Part shown: one piece after another, positions 24,713 to 37,170 of the stretch
How the letters are laid out: every line of letters begins with the position of its first letter
Numbering within the stretch: position 1 is the stretch's first letter
Source of the DNA: Vitellaria paradoxa
Lineage: Eukaryota > Streptophyta > Magnoliopsida > Ericales > Sapotaceae
DNA length: 64,000 nt
Assembly (NCBI GenBank): GCA_019916065.1
Contig: CM034240.1
Location: 40,698,561 to 40,762,560, forward strand
Direction of reading: 5' to 3'
Made by a program: the position numbers and the translations under genes
Notes under the pieces: generated by a model
The model's input: the letters and a program-made list of their open reading frames with translations, nothing else
Told to the model about the DNA's origin: nothing
Database searches by the model: none

Positions 24713-25320
24713 TTCAAGCTCTTTTAGGTAAGTTCAGTTGATGTAATAACTATACATTGAAGTATTTTTTTATCCCCGCACAAATATATAACAATAACAA
24801 TAATACACAGACGTATACTACTCGACTGTACTCTACTGACATTACATTAAACTGCACTTCTCACCAAATTTAACCTTTGGACTAGAGTTTTTAGTTATAG
24901 TTAGTGGTGTAAGATTTTACTTGTAATAAATCTTTTGTTAAATGGATTACGAGATCATTTAATGATGTTCAATGGACCAAATCCATGAACTGCTTATTGG
25001 CCAGTCCAATAAGAGCTTAGCTCGGGGTCTATCTTTTCAACAAATGAATTCAGTTTGGACTTTTTTCTAAGTCATTTATTAAACGAACTTAGTTTGAGTT
25101 TTAAAAAACTTAATCCAAGAGTCCGATGACCTATTTGTATAATTTACAATATTATTATCTAAATATATGTATGACATGTATTATATAAGTAAATTCTATA
25201 TATTTTAAGTAATTTTTGAATACAATAATTGTATAAAATCAAGAAACTTCCTAACCTAAAGGATCCTATATATTATAATATCTTGGTCAACTATCTTAAT
25301 TATAACAATTGAATACCAAA

Positions 25321-25426
25321 TCAATCCAGGACAATTCAAATAAATTAAAAAATATAACTCACACTGACAAAATTCAATCTAGGACAATTCAAATAAATTA
25401 AAAAATACAACTCACATTGACAAGTA
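25321..25426. repeat. 53-bp tandem duplication
   Basis: Two units with period 53 share AGGACAATTCAAATAAATTA and a following AACTCACAYTGACAA with only a few differences. There is no coding content. The flanking 25427-26120 stretch is plain AT-rich DNA. Confidence 0.8.
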
Positions 25427-26119
25427 CAAATCGTGTGGATATGGATGGTGTAATTAAAAAGAAATAAATGTCACTCCAGTAAAATTTTACATTTTTTTTA
25501 ATCATGGTCAATATATTTTATAAAAATTTAAATGAATTAATATTTTTCACTAATAAGAATTAAATGTTAATTTTTTTAAAAAATGAAAAAAGATAATAAA
25601 AAATTATGAAAATAAAAGGTTATCAATTACGTTCAAAATATCTACTTAATTTTAATACCATGCATATCAAACACACTCTTATTACATGACTTATATCATA
25701 CATTTGCCGCGAAAATAGGGCAAAACAACATTCCCTGCATGCAATTTGTAATGCATACTTGGCAATGAGTGTCCCAGTTTTTAATTCTCATCTTCGGATT
25801 ATTGGAAGAAAAAAAAAATATTACTTTTATTTAATTGTCATACAAAATAGTGAAAAAAAGTATGAAATTCGAGAAATTATATAAAAATAATTTATTAAAA
25901 ATATTTTTTATTTTCTTAATATTTCTAATCGAATAAATTACAGTTTACACTCTCAAACATTGGATCAAATCCTGCTACAGAATTTGATCTTTTAATTGTA
26001 ACAATTAAAGGTTTAAGATTTTAAATTATTACAGTGCAAATTCTCACCTAAATTCGAAACTTACTAAATGGCCACCGAGGATTGACCCATTAATAGAAGA
26101 TTATGTGAACATGGCTAGT

Positions 26120-26412
26120 CTTAGAATTTAGGGGTTTTAAGGCCTGATGTTAGTGAATATACTATTTTTACTAATTAAATACTATTTCTTTTTTCACTTT
26201 TTGACAAGCAAAATATTTCTTTTGAGAATATTCAAACTTCTTTACAAAAATTATAACTGACTTTGAAATAAAATATACAATAAATGGAACTTATTTTTTA
26301 ATTTTATATAATTAATACAGATATATATGTATATATATACTTGACCTCCATTGCATTTGAGGTCTTAAATAAATGTCCCGCTTGCCAAATCTAAGGACCG
26401 GCCCTACACGTG
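26120..26412. mobile_element. Possible degenerate hAT-like MITE
   Basis: The right end reads GGACCGGCCCTA, typical of a plant repeat class with a GGGCCGG terminus. The body (AGGGGTTTTAAGGCCTGATG) has the style of such elements. The left end is too decayed to prove an inverted repeat and no duplication was found. Confidence 0.25.
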
Positions 26413-26653
26413 GAGGATTTAAAGTAGGACTTGTTTAGGAAAAGTTCACGAAATGTTAATTATAACATTTAAAATGTTAGACATTTAGGCTTACTTTGCG
26501 ACGAAAAAAATTAATATTTTACTAAATGTTAGCAAAAAATTAATTTTTTAGTTATTTGTTTATTTAACATTTTTGTCTTTCATAATATAAAGACATTTAA
26601 AATATAAGAGAAAAAAATTTAGTCATTTTAAAATAAAAAAATCCAAAAACTTA

Positions 26654-26971
26654 AGAGGTCATTTGGTTTATTTTTTTATTTTCTATTTTCTGTTTGGATC
26701 TCATTTTGCATTTTGTGCTTTTAAAAATAAAGAAAAAACTCAAAATTTATTTGGTTACTTGTGTTTTCAAAATTTATTTTCGAAAACTGCAAATGAGCTT
26801 ACACATGAAATAAAAAATGATAAAAAGTCATTTTGAGAGTTTTCAACATAAAATAAGGAAAATCTCAAAATAAGGAAAACAAAGTATTTTCTATTTCTTC
26901 ATTTTGAGATTTTTAACACATAAAATAAAAATAAAAAAATATAAAATATAAAAATAAACTAAATGCCACCC
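26654..26971. mobile_element. PIF/Harbinger-like MITE, family B (copy 1)
   Basis: About 318 bp, with left GAGGTCATTTGGTTTA and right AAACTAAATGCCACCC. The interior blocks ATTTGGTTACTTGTGTTTTC and TTACACATGAAATAAAAAATG recur in the copies at 41540 and 44123. Copy 3 has a TAA target duplication. The rest of 26972-27440 is AT-rich without features. Confidence 0.65.
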
Positions 26972-27441
26972 AAGTAATTTAAAGTTTAGACTATTCTTCC
27001 CAAATAAAATCTTAATTATTATAATTAAAATATCAAATCAGACATTTTCAGCTGAAATTTTAGGGCAGTAAAGTACAAATTATCCTTTCTAAATCATACC
27101 AAATAAAGAAATATATCTGAGATTTCATTTTTATCTATTAATTCTTTTCTTTTCTTTTATTTTGATAGGTCATCTAATAGTATCACTTAACACAAATGAT
27201 TAGTTTTTAAGACCAGTTATTCCAGTCTGCTTTTTGACCAACCAATTGCCATTGCATGCACTGCAAAGGGCAAGCGAAGGAATCCAACAGTAATAAAAGA
27301 CCAACATTAGTCTGTAAAGAAAAAAAAAAAGGGTCAAAAAAGAAAAAGAGAGGTCCGCATTTAGGGGATGATTCCTTTAATATTTTCGTTTATTTTTTTT
27401 AATGTGAGATTTATATAAAAATAAAATAAAATACAATCTTA

Positions 27442-28370
27442 GTCCGCTGTTTGAAACACATTCAAACAGAAAGAAAGAAAAAAAAAAAAAAAAACTTGTG
27501 ACCAGTTTGTGCTGGCAGTAGGCTAACATTGTTAATTGATGTTAATTAAATTAATATGAAATATATTTTATTAAGTCTAATAATTTTTTTTTTAAATTAC
27601 TAAAATTAGATATTTTATTAAAATAGGAATTAGTTACGGTAAGTAAAACTATAATTTTCAAATGCAGTTTCGATTTTCATTTCAAAAAAAATGACAACAA
27701 AAAGCAAAAAACATAAACAACAGTACGAGCGTGTTACTAAATATAATAAAAATAATTTTTATATGGATTCAATGAGATATATATAGATAATCTTATTTTT
27801 ACAATAGTTGAATTTTAGTATAATTTTTTTTAATTATATTGATAAATTTATTTTTAAATATTTTTATATTTAATATAATTAATATATTATCGAATAACTC
27901 AAAAATATTTTTATTATTTGAACCACGTTCTTTCAAAAAAAAAAATGTTGGGTTGATTGATGTTGGGGGTTATGTTTAGAAAAAAAAAAAGTTAGTAGCT
28001 CGGTTACCAATTACTAATTTTTTGATTTTTATAAAATGACCAAATTTACCCTCTTATATTTTAAACTTTATCTAAACGTTGAATAACAAAAATGTCAAAT
28101 CAACAAGAAGTTAAAAAGTTAACTACTAAAAAAATTAATTTTTTTTCTTTTTAAACACAAAAAAATTTAATTTTTTAAAAGTTAATTAGTAATCAACTAT
28201 AAAAAAAAAAAAAAAAAACTTAATTTTTTTTCTTCCCAAACTCAGTCTTACCGCCGGTTTGAAATACAATCAAACACAAAACAACCCCCCAACCCAAAGG
28301 GAAAGAAAAGAAAACTCGTGGCCAGCGTGTGTTGGCAGCGGGTTAGCTAACATAGTCAACCGATGTTTGT
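27442..28370. repeat. Dispersed repeat, copy 1, with an internal duplicated end
   Basis: The segment at 27745-28370 matches 47425-48040 along most of its length, including the shared words TTTTTATTATTTGAACCACG and GCGGGYTAACAT and the same order of AT-rich blocks. Within this copy the end segment is present twice: about 27442-27545 (GTTTGAAACACATTCAAACA ... GCTGGCAGTAGGCTAACATT) and about 28248-28365 (GTTTGAAATACAATCAAACA ... GTTGGCAGCGGGTTAGCTAA). The class of element is unknown; no coding frame and no clear termini were found. Confidence 0.55.
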
Positions 28371-28411
28371 CCCCCCACTTCCCTCTGTGATAACTGTGCA
28401 ACCAACTTATG

Positions 28412-29328
28412 GGAACTGTTGGGCAAAATAATACCTAGATGTACGGATGTCGAACAAGTGTAGTCAATGCGCCACGTGGCCCAGTGCCGAGCATATTTGT
28501 GTGAGCCACGTAGTCATTCGCCGAACACGTTGCATCGTGACACGTGACTTTCTGCCGAACAGTTGATTGATGGCACGAGAGTTCCACGTGAGTACTATAC
28601 GCGAACACGTGTCTTTGGGTTAATATTCCAGAGAATACCCTGAGCCTTAACACCTATAAATAGTGTGTTGCTACGTGGCTATAGCCGAGGACCTTAATAG
28701 CTAGTTTGTTCGGCCCATCGATTGGCGGCTAGTAAATGTTGGACCCGGGGTCCACAGCCTTAAAGAAGGCTCATAACCATAAATGCAGCATAGTTATGAC
28801 TGAACTGGGTATTTATCTCTGAAGAAGTAACTGAGTCAGTTCATTTCGTTGCGAGTAGTTGACGGATGTGACAGGAAGACAGTCTGACCCTGAAATTCTG
28901 GTTGTATTGCCGTGTTAAACCACCAGAAGCATTAAATGAAAGGCATGATGTATTAAATGAAAGGTTTAAGGCATTAAATGGACGGGGAGGGGCATTTAAA
29001 GTAAGGAAAGAAAAATGGAACACGGAAGTGTGGATAATGTCAAATCGCAGGTATACTTTATTTATTATTTAGGTTACTATAAATAGATCATCCCACGGAA
29101 CATTGAGGGTAAGTTGACTGTTGCCAACTTAAGCTTTTACTCATCTCTTTTCTGAAAAGCTTATTTCTTTGAGTGACTTGCTGACTTAAGCATCGGAAGG
29201 TTTTCCGGCCAGAGTCCTCCACTCCGGCCGTAACATTTCTTTCTGTATTTGTTCGGCAGGTCGACGATTGCATTTTCGGTTGGCGTGGTCAGCAGTTCTG
29301 GCGGTAAATTTTGCTGCCGAACAGGAAC
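28412..29328 (+). mobile_element. Solo LTR (907 bp) with 5-bp target duplication
   Basis: The LTR runs 28417-29323, beginning TGTTGGGC and ending CCGAACA (TG..CA ends, TGTT/AACA inverted). The perfect 5-bp duplication GGAAC lies at 28412-28416 and 29324-29328. TATA-like CTATAAATAG words occur at about 28656 and 29080; the second is followed by a transcript-like leader containing GCATCGGAAGGTTTTCCGG, similar to the motif seen in Tat-type Ty3/gypsy LTRs. No internal region or second LTR is attached, so it is a solo LTR left by recombination. Four CACGTG G-boxes lie in the first 200 bp (28473, 28541, 28585, 28606), and GCCGAACA-type words recur. Small frames on the - strand here are shadows. Confidence 0.88.
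28473..28611. promoter_or_regulatory. Cluster of four G-box motifs in the solo LTR
   Basis: CACGTG occurs at 28473-28478, 28541-28546, 28585-28590 and 28606-28611, and ACGT cores without the full hexamer occur at about 28507, 28527 and 28673. CACGTG with GGC or GTC flanks is the core of ABRE/G-box sites bound by plant bZIP and bHLH factors. The cluster sits upstream of the LTR TATA box, where U3 enhancers lie. Function is inferred from motifs only. Confidence 0.6.
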
Positions 29329-29881
29329 CACAGAAAGGGTTAGCAAATTGAGGGATGTAATTGCATAAAAAAAAAAAAAAGAAAATCGTATGAATATTTT
29401 GTTCTCCTATCTGATTATATTTTTAAATGGTAAGTGTCATGCTTATTCTCTCGTGAAGGGTACAAGAGGATGAACTTTTATAAAAAATTTATGAATTTTT
29501 TATTTTTTTTATTTGTAAGAATATTTATTATATTATAAATAATATATTAATTTTTATTCATATTTTCATTCTTTTCTAACATTTATTTATCCAACTAAAT
29601 ATATTTTTACCTTTAAATTTATTTTTGATATATACTAAATATGATTATTCTCATTCTCATGCTATCAGTTTATTCACACTTTCAAACTCACCTTATGCTT
29701 ACTTCATTCTCACTACCAAGTAAATATTCTCAAATAATTTTATAGCAGTGATATTGGTTTTGATTCCAACTAATTGAGAGAAGTGCACAGAGGATAGAAT
29801 GACTGGAAAATCATATTAATAATGGCTAATTTTTTAGAATAATATTCAAGATTATACCCAGAAAGAGAAACATGGTATTAT

Positions 29882-30038
29882 GGGGCTGTTTGGCATCCAA
29901 CCAAATACCAAAACTTACCAAAAGTCAAAAAAAATTTATACTTTTCTTCTAATTAAATTTTGCCACATATCACCTTTACATCAAATATTTGTACTTTTAC
30001 TGTACTTTTTGGCTAACTTTTTTCTAACCAAACGCCCC
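29882..30038. mobile_element. PIF/Harbinger-like MITE, family A (copy 2)
   Basis: The 157-bp element has ends GGGGCTGTTTGG and CCAAACGCCCC and is flanked by TAT on both sides (29879-29881, 30039-30041). The interior CTAATTAAATTTTGCCACAT and ATCACCTTTACATCAAAT recur in copies at 48350 and, inverted, 24563. Three-bp AT-rich duplications and GG..GTTTGG ends fit PIF/Harbinger-type MITEs. Confidence 0.75.
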
Positions 30039-30259
30039 TATAAACACTGGACTATTATTTTAGGTAAAATTGTGACAAATTGGCGATGATGTGCACGGTC
30101 TGATGAGAAGTTGGGTGAGCAACCACTAAGATTGTTACAACAATCCGAATTTCTCACAATTTTAGGAGTGTAAATAAATAATCATAAATCACCAAACTAT
30201 CAATCCTGTTAGGTTTATTTTTTTTTACTAATGGCAATTGAAAGTCAAAATTTAAGTCT

Positions 30260-30970
30260 ATGAAGTTTTTAAAGTATCTTAAATTGAGTCTTATTGGTCG
30301 AGTCATTCCTCGGTTCAAAGAAAAATTGCTTCAAACAACTTTTGTTACAGGAAAAGAGTACAAAAACAGTTCAAGTGCTCAAGATTCTAGAAAAAGAGTA
30401 AGAAGGGAATTCAAGTATTCAAGATTCGATCTAGCAAAAGAGTTCGAAGGGAGTTCAAGGCCTAATAGGATTTTTGCCAATTTCATCCAGATTGTGTTTC
30501 TTCTGTAACCTAATCTGATGAGCATGTAAAAAATTATATTTTCCAATAGCTTTTATACATCTCTCCCAGTACATTGAGAAAAACCCTAATATCCAAATTG
30601 AAGAGATCTACAAGTTGAGTTTAAAAAAATAACGATTGAAGATCTTCATCTCGATAAAGAAAATATCTCGAGTTTTAAGAGATGTCGTTCAGGTTCAAAA
30701 ACAGAGTCAATTTACGAGTTTGGTTCATCACAGGTTCTAACAAGTAAGGGAAGAATAGAGTTAAGATGGAGTTTAGTTCTACTTTATATTAAGTGAATCT
30801 CTTATAACCTTTTAATTTTATAGTGGATTGATTTTCGGTTTAATTATCTTATAAACTCGAGGTTTTACCTAGAAGGGATTTTAGAATTTCCCTCATTAAG
30901 ATCTTGTGTTCTCACTATTTTTGTGATTGGTTGTGATTATTCTCCATAGTATATTTTTTATTTTTCAAAT
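30260..30970 (+). mobile_element. Degenerate copia-type LTR remnant
   Basis: The segment has the late-LTR style of Ty1/copia: a GTGGATTGATTTTCGG word (about 30821), then a TTTTACCTAGAAGGG..TTTCCCTC stretch and ATCTTGTGTTCTCAC (about 30901). At 30340-30460 three imperfect units of about 45 bp share AAAAGAGT and GTTCAAG words. I see no primer-binding site or second LTR. The 82-aa frame at 30260-30508 has no recognisable domain. Confidence 0.4.
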
Positions 30971-31139
30971 CCAAACCAATCAAAGTCAATCATATTTACC
31001 AATAATGCACTAAAATATTCGAACTTAGATAATAAATAAAAATTTATTTCTAATCTCCCAAAATCGAGACTTATATAATAGCTAAAATCTCATCAAGAAA
31101 AATTAAATAAACTAAGTAATTATGTAGCTCTCTTTCTAA

Positions 31140-31640
31140 ATATAAATAATGAAAATACTCAAATAGTCTACTCTGCCTAAGCATGTAGTCCTATCACGAC
31201 CATCATCTGGTGTAACACCGGCACCTGCATCTAAAGTTGTAGGGGTATAAGCACAATATACTAATGTATATTAAAATAATCAACTAGTGTTTGATGAAAA
31301 TAAAATTAAATAAATTATGCACGAGTGTTCTAGCATAAATCTCTAATGTACCATGCAAACATGCATCACGTCCACAAATATTTAAATTTAAAAAATTACA
31401 AATTTGAAATAAAATAAAATAAATTATTTCAACCAAATTACAATCTCAATCCATTGGGTTAGGTACTGCTGCCTGGTCAACCTATACCTCAACCATAGGA
31501 TACTAAAATATTCTGTCAATTTAATCACGCTTTATAGGTTACTGGCCTATTGGACACAATAACCAACCCCAAGCAGGTTCCTGATTTTTCAACCAATGGA
31601 GGTTTTAGTACCGTCTATTCATCTCAATACCTCTCTTAAC
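31140..31640. other. Unclassified, moderately GC-balanced segment
   Basis: This stretch (for example CACCGGCACCTGCATC at about 31218) has less AT than its surroundings and looks like the decayed end of a larger element. I could match it neither to a coding region nor to another repeat in the window. Confidence 0.3.
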
Positions 31641-32161
31641 CCAAAACCAAAATCAAAACCAAAACCAAAATCAAAATTATAAAATTCATGAATAAATGTA
31701 ATCAATTTATTTATTCAAAATCAATCATAATTTTTTCTTTATCCAAGGTTTCACAAAATATACAAATTTTAAATATTAAAATTTTGTATCAAACAATTTT
31801 TAATTTCTCAAAATCAAAATTTATTAAAATCTTCCATCCAAACCACAAGACACTTATATTCATACAATTAATCATGCAAAAATAAATCAATTGATAAATC
31901 ATTAAATATTTCATACATAATAAATTTAATTTTTATTTAACTTTACCCCTATCTTAATATGAGATTTTGATCTTCACGTGCACCAATTCCACTATACTTG
32001 ACTTCCAACTCACTATGATCAATGTACTAAAAAAAAAAAAAAATCAGTAGTGGACTTTCTAATCACTTCACTAACTGTCTCCTGAGTTCTTTTATGTTCT
32101 CTTTCTTTTTTTTTTCTCTCTTTTATTTTATTTATTTTTATTCTACTAACAAACTATCATG

Positions 32162-32394
32162 GGTTCGAGAGGATGCAGTGGAAAAATCAACTGCCTTGAT
32201 TTAATTATATTGATCTAAGAGTCCTAATTTAATTTAGTCAAAATTAATTTCAAAAAAATAAAAGTTAAAAAATCTGATTGAATCACAACTAATGTAAAAT
32301 ATAAAAAGCTTTTTCTCATTTAAATGCAATCAAATCAAGCAGTTGATTTTCACTGTGCCCCCTGCAATTATTTTTTCACTATCACCCCTAAAAC
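32162..32394. mobile_element. MULE-type MITE, family C (copy 2)
   Basis: The ends read GGTTCGAGAGGATGCAGTGG and TTTTTCACTATCACCCCTAA, inverted in the manner of the other family C copies. The interior includes TCTGATTGAATCACAACTAA. A CTATCAT word flanks both sides (about 32154-32160 and 32395-32401), part of a 7-9 bp duplication. Confidence 0.65.
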
Positions 32395-32518
32395 CTATCA
32401 TAATTGCTTAGGAATTCAAATAGGAATAGGATATTAAAGCTACATATTTTAATGTCATTCATAAATTAATAGTCATTAACCATAATAATATTATATTATA
32501 TTATTTATTTATTTATTG

Positions 32519-33670
32519 GATGGGGATATTATTATTCCTCCAAAAACTTTTTTCACTCCTTGCAACTTTTCTTTTCTACAAAATTACAAAACTGGCCTTA
32601 TAATTAATGGATGATAATTAATGTAAAACATATTTAATATCATAATTACCCCCATTTTCTATTTATTATTACAAACTAACATCCTCTAATTTTACTACTT
32701 TATAAAATTCTTTATTTTTTATTAATTTACATGTTAAATTAAAAATCTATTATTAATTATAATTTCATGAAGTTGTGTGAGAGAGTTTTTTTAATTATTT
32801 TTTAATTAGCTTTGTAAATACATCTTTTAAATTTATTTTATCACAAATCAAAGAAAAAATAAACAATTATTATTTTTTAATTGATACAAAGCAAGGCTTC
32901 ATAATCGTTGAACAATTCATACACACGTAAAAATAAATGAGATAAAAGTAAATCAAATTCAAATTCAAATCCTAACATTCATCCCCAATACCACACACCA
33001 TTAAATAAAAAAAATATGGCACTGCTCAAAACAATTTAACAATTTTAACAAAACCTTTTATAAATTACCAAGAAAAAAAAAACACACTACACATACCAAG
33101 AAAAAAAAACACACTACACAAAAGAATTGTAAAAAAAAAAATCTTAATGGGGAAAAAATTCCTAATACTATAATAGCATATACACCAACAAAATAAAAAA
33201 ATAAAAAATATTATATACAATTTGTTCTATGTTTCACTGCAAAAAAATCAATCACATGAAAGGAAAAAATTAAAAGAAGTTAATAGTTATTCTATTATTT
33301 GAGAGATTCAATAATTTATAATAATATGAAACTTGCTCCATATTGCTTGTGAAAAAAAAATTTAATCATGTTCGAAAACCTCACTTCAACAAAATCAATC
33401 TTTTATGGTATTTCGTTTAAGGTTTAATGAACCAAAGAGAGATATATATGAATGAGTATACATGAGACTATGATAGATGTAATTGCAGAAAAATGAAAAG
33501 TGGGGGATGTTAGTTTTATAATAACAAATAAAGAGGAAGAGTAAGTGGTATTTGAAGTGTTTTGCATTAATTGTTATTCATTAATTACAAGGCTAATTTT
33601 GTAATTTTATAAAGAAAAAAAATTGTAAGGAGTAGGGAAAACTTTTGAAGAAGTGCTAATAACCTCACCC
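32519..33670. mobile_element. MULE-like element with about 170-bp terminal inverted repeats
   Basis: The left arm (32519-32695) and right arm (about 33490-33670) are imperfect inverted copies across about 170 bp. Examples are AAAATTACAAAACTGGCCTT on the left against AAAATTACAAAATTAGCCTT from the right read backwards, and ACTAACATCC in both. The outer ends are TGGGGATATTATTATT and, reversed, GGGTGAGGTTATTAGC. The 800-bp interior is AT-rich with a 28-bp tandem duplication at about 33066-33121 and no open frame. Long inverted repeats suggest Mutator-like; flanking TTTATTT words make the target duplication ambiguous. Confidence 0.65.
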
Positions 33671-36261
33671 TATTTATTTGATAGCACTTATCAGTTTCAA
33701 TGATACAATATTTATATGTACACACACATATATAAGGGTAAATTACACATAGACCTCCTAAAATTTTGAGTAATTATACATTGATCCTCTCAACATTTGA
33801 AATTTAGAAATACCTCTTATTTTGAAATGTTGTTAACCTAACCCCTTTTGTTAACTTTGTTAAAATATTTATTGCAAAAATAATTTTACCCTCAATTTAA
33901 TTAAATTAATTATAAATAAAATAAATATAATTATATGTATACTGTAATATATATATATATATATATATTAGAAAAATACACGTGCATTGCATGTGTATGT
34001 TTATTCTTTTATATATTTAAATTTAAAAAATAAGCTAATAATAAAAAATAAAAATATTATTTTAAAAAATAAAACCTATATTAAAATCTTTGTATTTTTT
34101 TTCATATTGAGTGCCTTGGTGAAGAGCTCAATGCCAAAAAATGATATGGTTTAATTGTTTGGTATTGAGATCTATTCTTATAAATTTATTATTCGATGTA
34201 GGCATATATATATATATATATATATTGGTATGTATATATTTATAATTATGTAAAATTAAAAATTAATGAAGGTGTTGAAAATTGATTATAAAATATAGAA
34301 GATTTTATGTTGGGAGTTAGAGTAATATTATTTCAAAAAATTGAGTGATTGATATGCTAAGAATAATTTTTAATAGATATAAACAAAAAGTAAGGGTGGA
34401 ATTGAAAGATAATGGACCAAAAAAATCTATTAAAATCTTAAAGAATCATATTCAAAATATGCGAAGGATAAATTTAGTAGATGTAAGATTACATACGCAT
34501 AGCACAAACATTTAAATATATTATATGTCATATTATATATTTATTTTAATTTTTAATAAAAATTTATATTAATAATCATTTAAGAAAAATAAGCTAAAAA
34601 ATAAACACATAAATAATAAAATAATTTCAACATAAAATAATATCATCTAATAAAAATAAAATAATATCTTATTAATAAAAAAGTTAACAAATTGAAATAT
34701 GAAATTTTGTGATGCTTTGACAATTTTGTTATTATTATTGTATAATAATATTTTCACATTAAACAAAAAATAAAATAAATTTTAAAAAATTTTACTTGAT
34801 ATATTAAAATAAACAAATTAAAAAATAATCTAAAAAAAAAAGGATTCCGTTGGAATTTAATATACAAAAATTTACACTTTAACAATAACGAAAAAATATA
34901 AAAAAAATCTAAAAAATTATATAAACAATCATATTAAAGAATTAAAATAAAACTAAAAAAAATATTTTACCTTATATTTTTGAATGAACAAATTGAGCAA
35001 GATAATAAAGAATAAACTTTTCTTGAAATTTGATACATAAAAGAATTAAAATTTTATTAGTAATAAAAAATATAATGAAATTTAAAAACCTAATATTAAC
35101 TGTCATATTAAAAATAGAATAAAATCTAAAAAAGTCAGATCTAATATATTTTAATTAACGAATTAAAAAATAAGTTAAAAAATAAAAGTATAAACAAAAA
35201 ATAATTTTTATATTAAGGAATATCATCTAATCAAAATAAATATAGCAAATTCATTTGCATTCTCGATTGCCCAAAAAATTAACAAACAATATTATACTCT
35301 ACGCACTCCCTCCCTCTCAACCAACCATGTTAATTATAAATAAATGCCATCGTAGTAAAATTTTGACAAATTTTTTTCAAATTTGAATGCTATTTTATAT
35401 ATATATTTTTAAGCTTGTTATGTGTATTAAAGTTTCATGTAAATTTGTATTATATTTTAAATAAAATTATACTATCTAATCCAATACATTTTGAATATTT
35501 GATAATTTGAACTCGTGGCTCATTAAAAATTCATATATTGAAGCTTAAAATATATAACAGTTTGCTTTTTTGATAACATATTATAATATCAAAAAATATT
35601 TTATTTATATTTTTTGTTTATTTGTATCAGTTTTGTTTCTGTTTTTTTTTTTTTTTAATTGTCTTTTTTCCCAACATCAAAATAGAAAACACATTTAAAA
35701 GTGTAATTTTGTTTACTGTAATTAAATTTATCTAAAGAAATATTTATCCAATACATTTTTTAAATATTTTATAATTTATTTATTATAATAATAGTTAATT
35801 TTAATAAAGTACATAAATGAAGTACGAGAATTAGGAATTAATTACCATTGAATAAAATTTAGTTTAATTCAATAAAATATTTCAATAAAAATATATATTT
35901 TAATAAACCATATTTCAATATTAACAATATATTGAATTAGTCCCCATGATCAAAAGAAGCCAAACGTTAGTAATATATTAAAATTTAAGTCCCTATCGAT
36001 GAATAGATGAATCATAAAAAAAAAAAATAATAATAATAATAATTGTATTAGAAGAATTAAAACAAAATAAAAAGAAAATGTATCACTTGTGATCATGCCC
36101 AACCACTAGGTAGGCTCCAAAAGATAAGCATACTCACCAACACCTAATTCAAACAAAAATCGAAAATAAACCCATTAATGAAAATCCAAAACCTAGAAAG
36201 AAATATCTAAAAAAATATAAACAGAAAAATTCCAAAGAAAAAGAGATAGAAAATAATCACC
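33671..36261. other. AT-rich intergenic stretch
   Basis: No gene or clear element is recognisable. A palindromic ACACGTGCATTGCATGTGTA at about 33978 resembles the hairpins at the Helitron ends near 49 kb, but no CTAG follows. TA runs lie at about 33949-33968 and 34207-34225. Confidence 0.45.
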
Positions 36262-36276
36262 GGCTCTAATGCCAAA
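36262..36276 (-). mobile_element. Degenerate copia primer-binding-like site
   Basis: On the - strand the sequence reads TGGCATTAGAGCC, two or three changes from the TGGTATCAGAGC site that copia elements use. No LTR pair can be recognised around it, so this is at best a fragment. Flanking DNA (36080-36300) is A-rich with mixed composition. Confidence 0.3.
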
Positions 36277-37079
36277 AGCAAAAATAATTCCTAATTAAGT
36301 GAAAATAAGAAAAAAATACCTATATATATTTTTGATTGAAACACTCTTAAAATGCCTATATGTATGAATAAATGAACTAATTGAGCATATACAAAACTTT
36401 CGATCACGAGTTGAATCTACCTAACAATTAATTGTACCACTCAGAATGAGTCGACCTTGGAGAGCAACTTATTAGATGGAAAATTGGGAATAACAGAGAC
36501 AAAAAAGAAGTTGGGATATTTTTTTCTTTATTCTTAATGATATAGCCAATAAACCCAAACTAATTCATCATAAATAATTCTAGGGGAGTTGGGTTATAGA
36601 ATTGAATTAGAATTCAGTTAAACTGAAAAAAAAAAAAAAAAAGATAATGCACCATCATAAAAAATTCTTGTGTAATTAAAATGTAAAGTTAGATTAGAAT
36701 TAAAATAATGAAGGGATAGACTTAAGTTAAATTGAAAAATACATGGATAAAGTAGTCAAAAAATATTTTTCAAATATTAGAACGTTTTTATAATAGTATA
36801 GATATGCGGAAGGGTGTATATTTTTCACATTTTAAAAAAAATCTCTAAAAGAACCGGTGTGAATGGCCTTTAAACACGAAAGTAATGTTGCTTACATCGC
36901 CCTTTCCCAAATCGGGAATAGGTGCTCCTACCCCCCTTTATATGTATAATATATGCGTGTGTGTATGTGCATAACTGCATATGCATGTGCATATAAAGGT
37001 GTGAGCTTGTAACCGAGTTGAGTTGAGCTGCGTTTTCCATGTTTGCATATGTTTTCATTGTTTAAAACCCTCCATATTG

Positions 37080-37086
37080 TATAAAT
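37080..37086 (+). promoter_or_regulatory. Candidate TATA box of the MATE gene
   Basis: TATAAAT lies 84 bp upstream of the ATG at 37171. This spacing allows a transcription start about 30 bp downstream and a leader of roughly 55 bases. Confidence 0.4.
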
Positions 37087-37170
37087 TACCCTTAACCAAA
37101 TTCAAAATTTGCAACTCAACCTTCTCACATTTTAAGAGTCCTTTCTCCCAATATTACGTATTGAAGGGAG

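Noticed and set aside
28412..29346. Short - strand open frames in the 28-29 kb region as genes
   Set aside because: They lie inside a solo LTR and show no protein similarity that I recognise.
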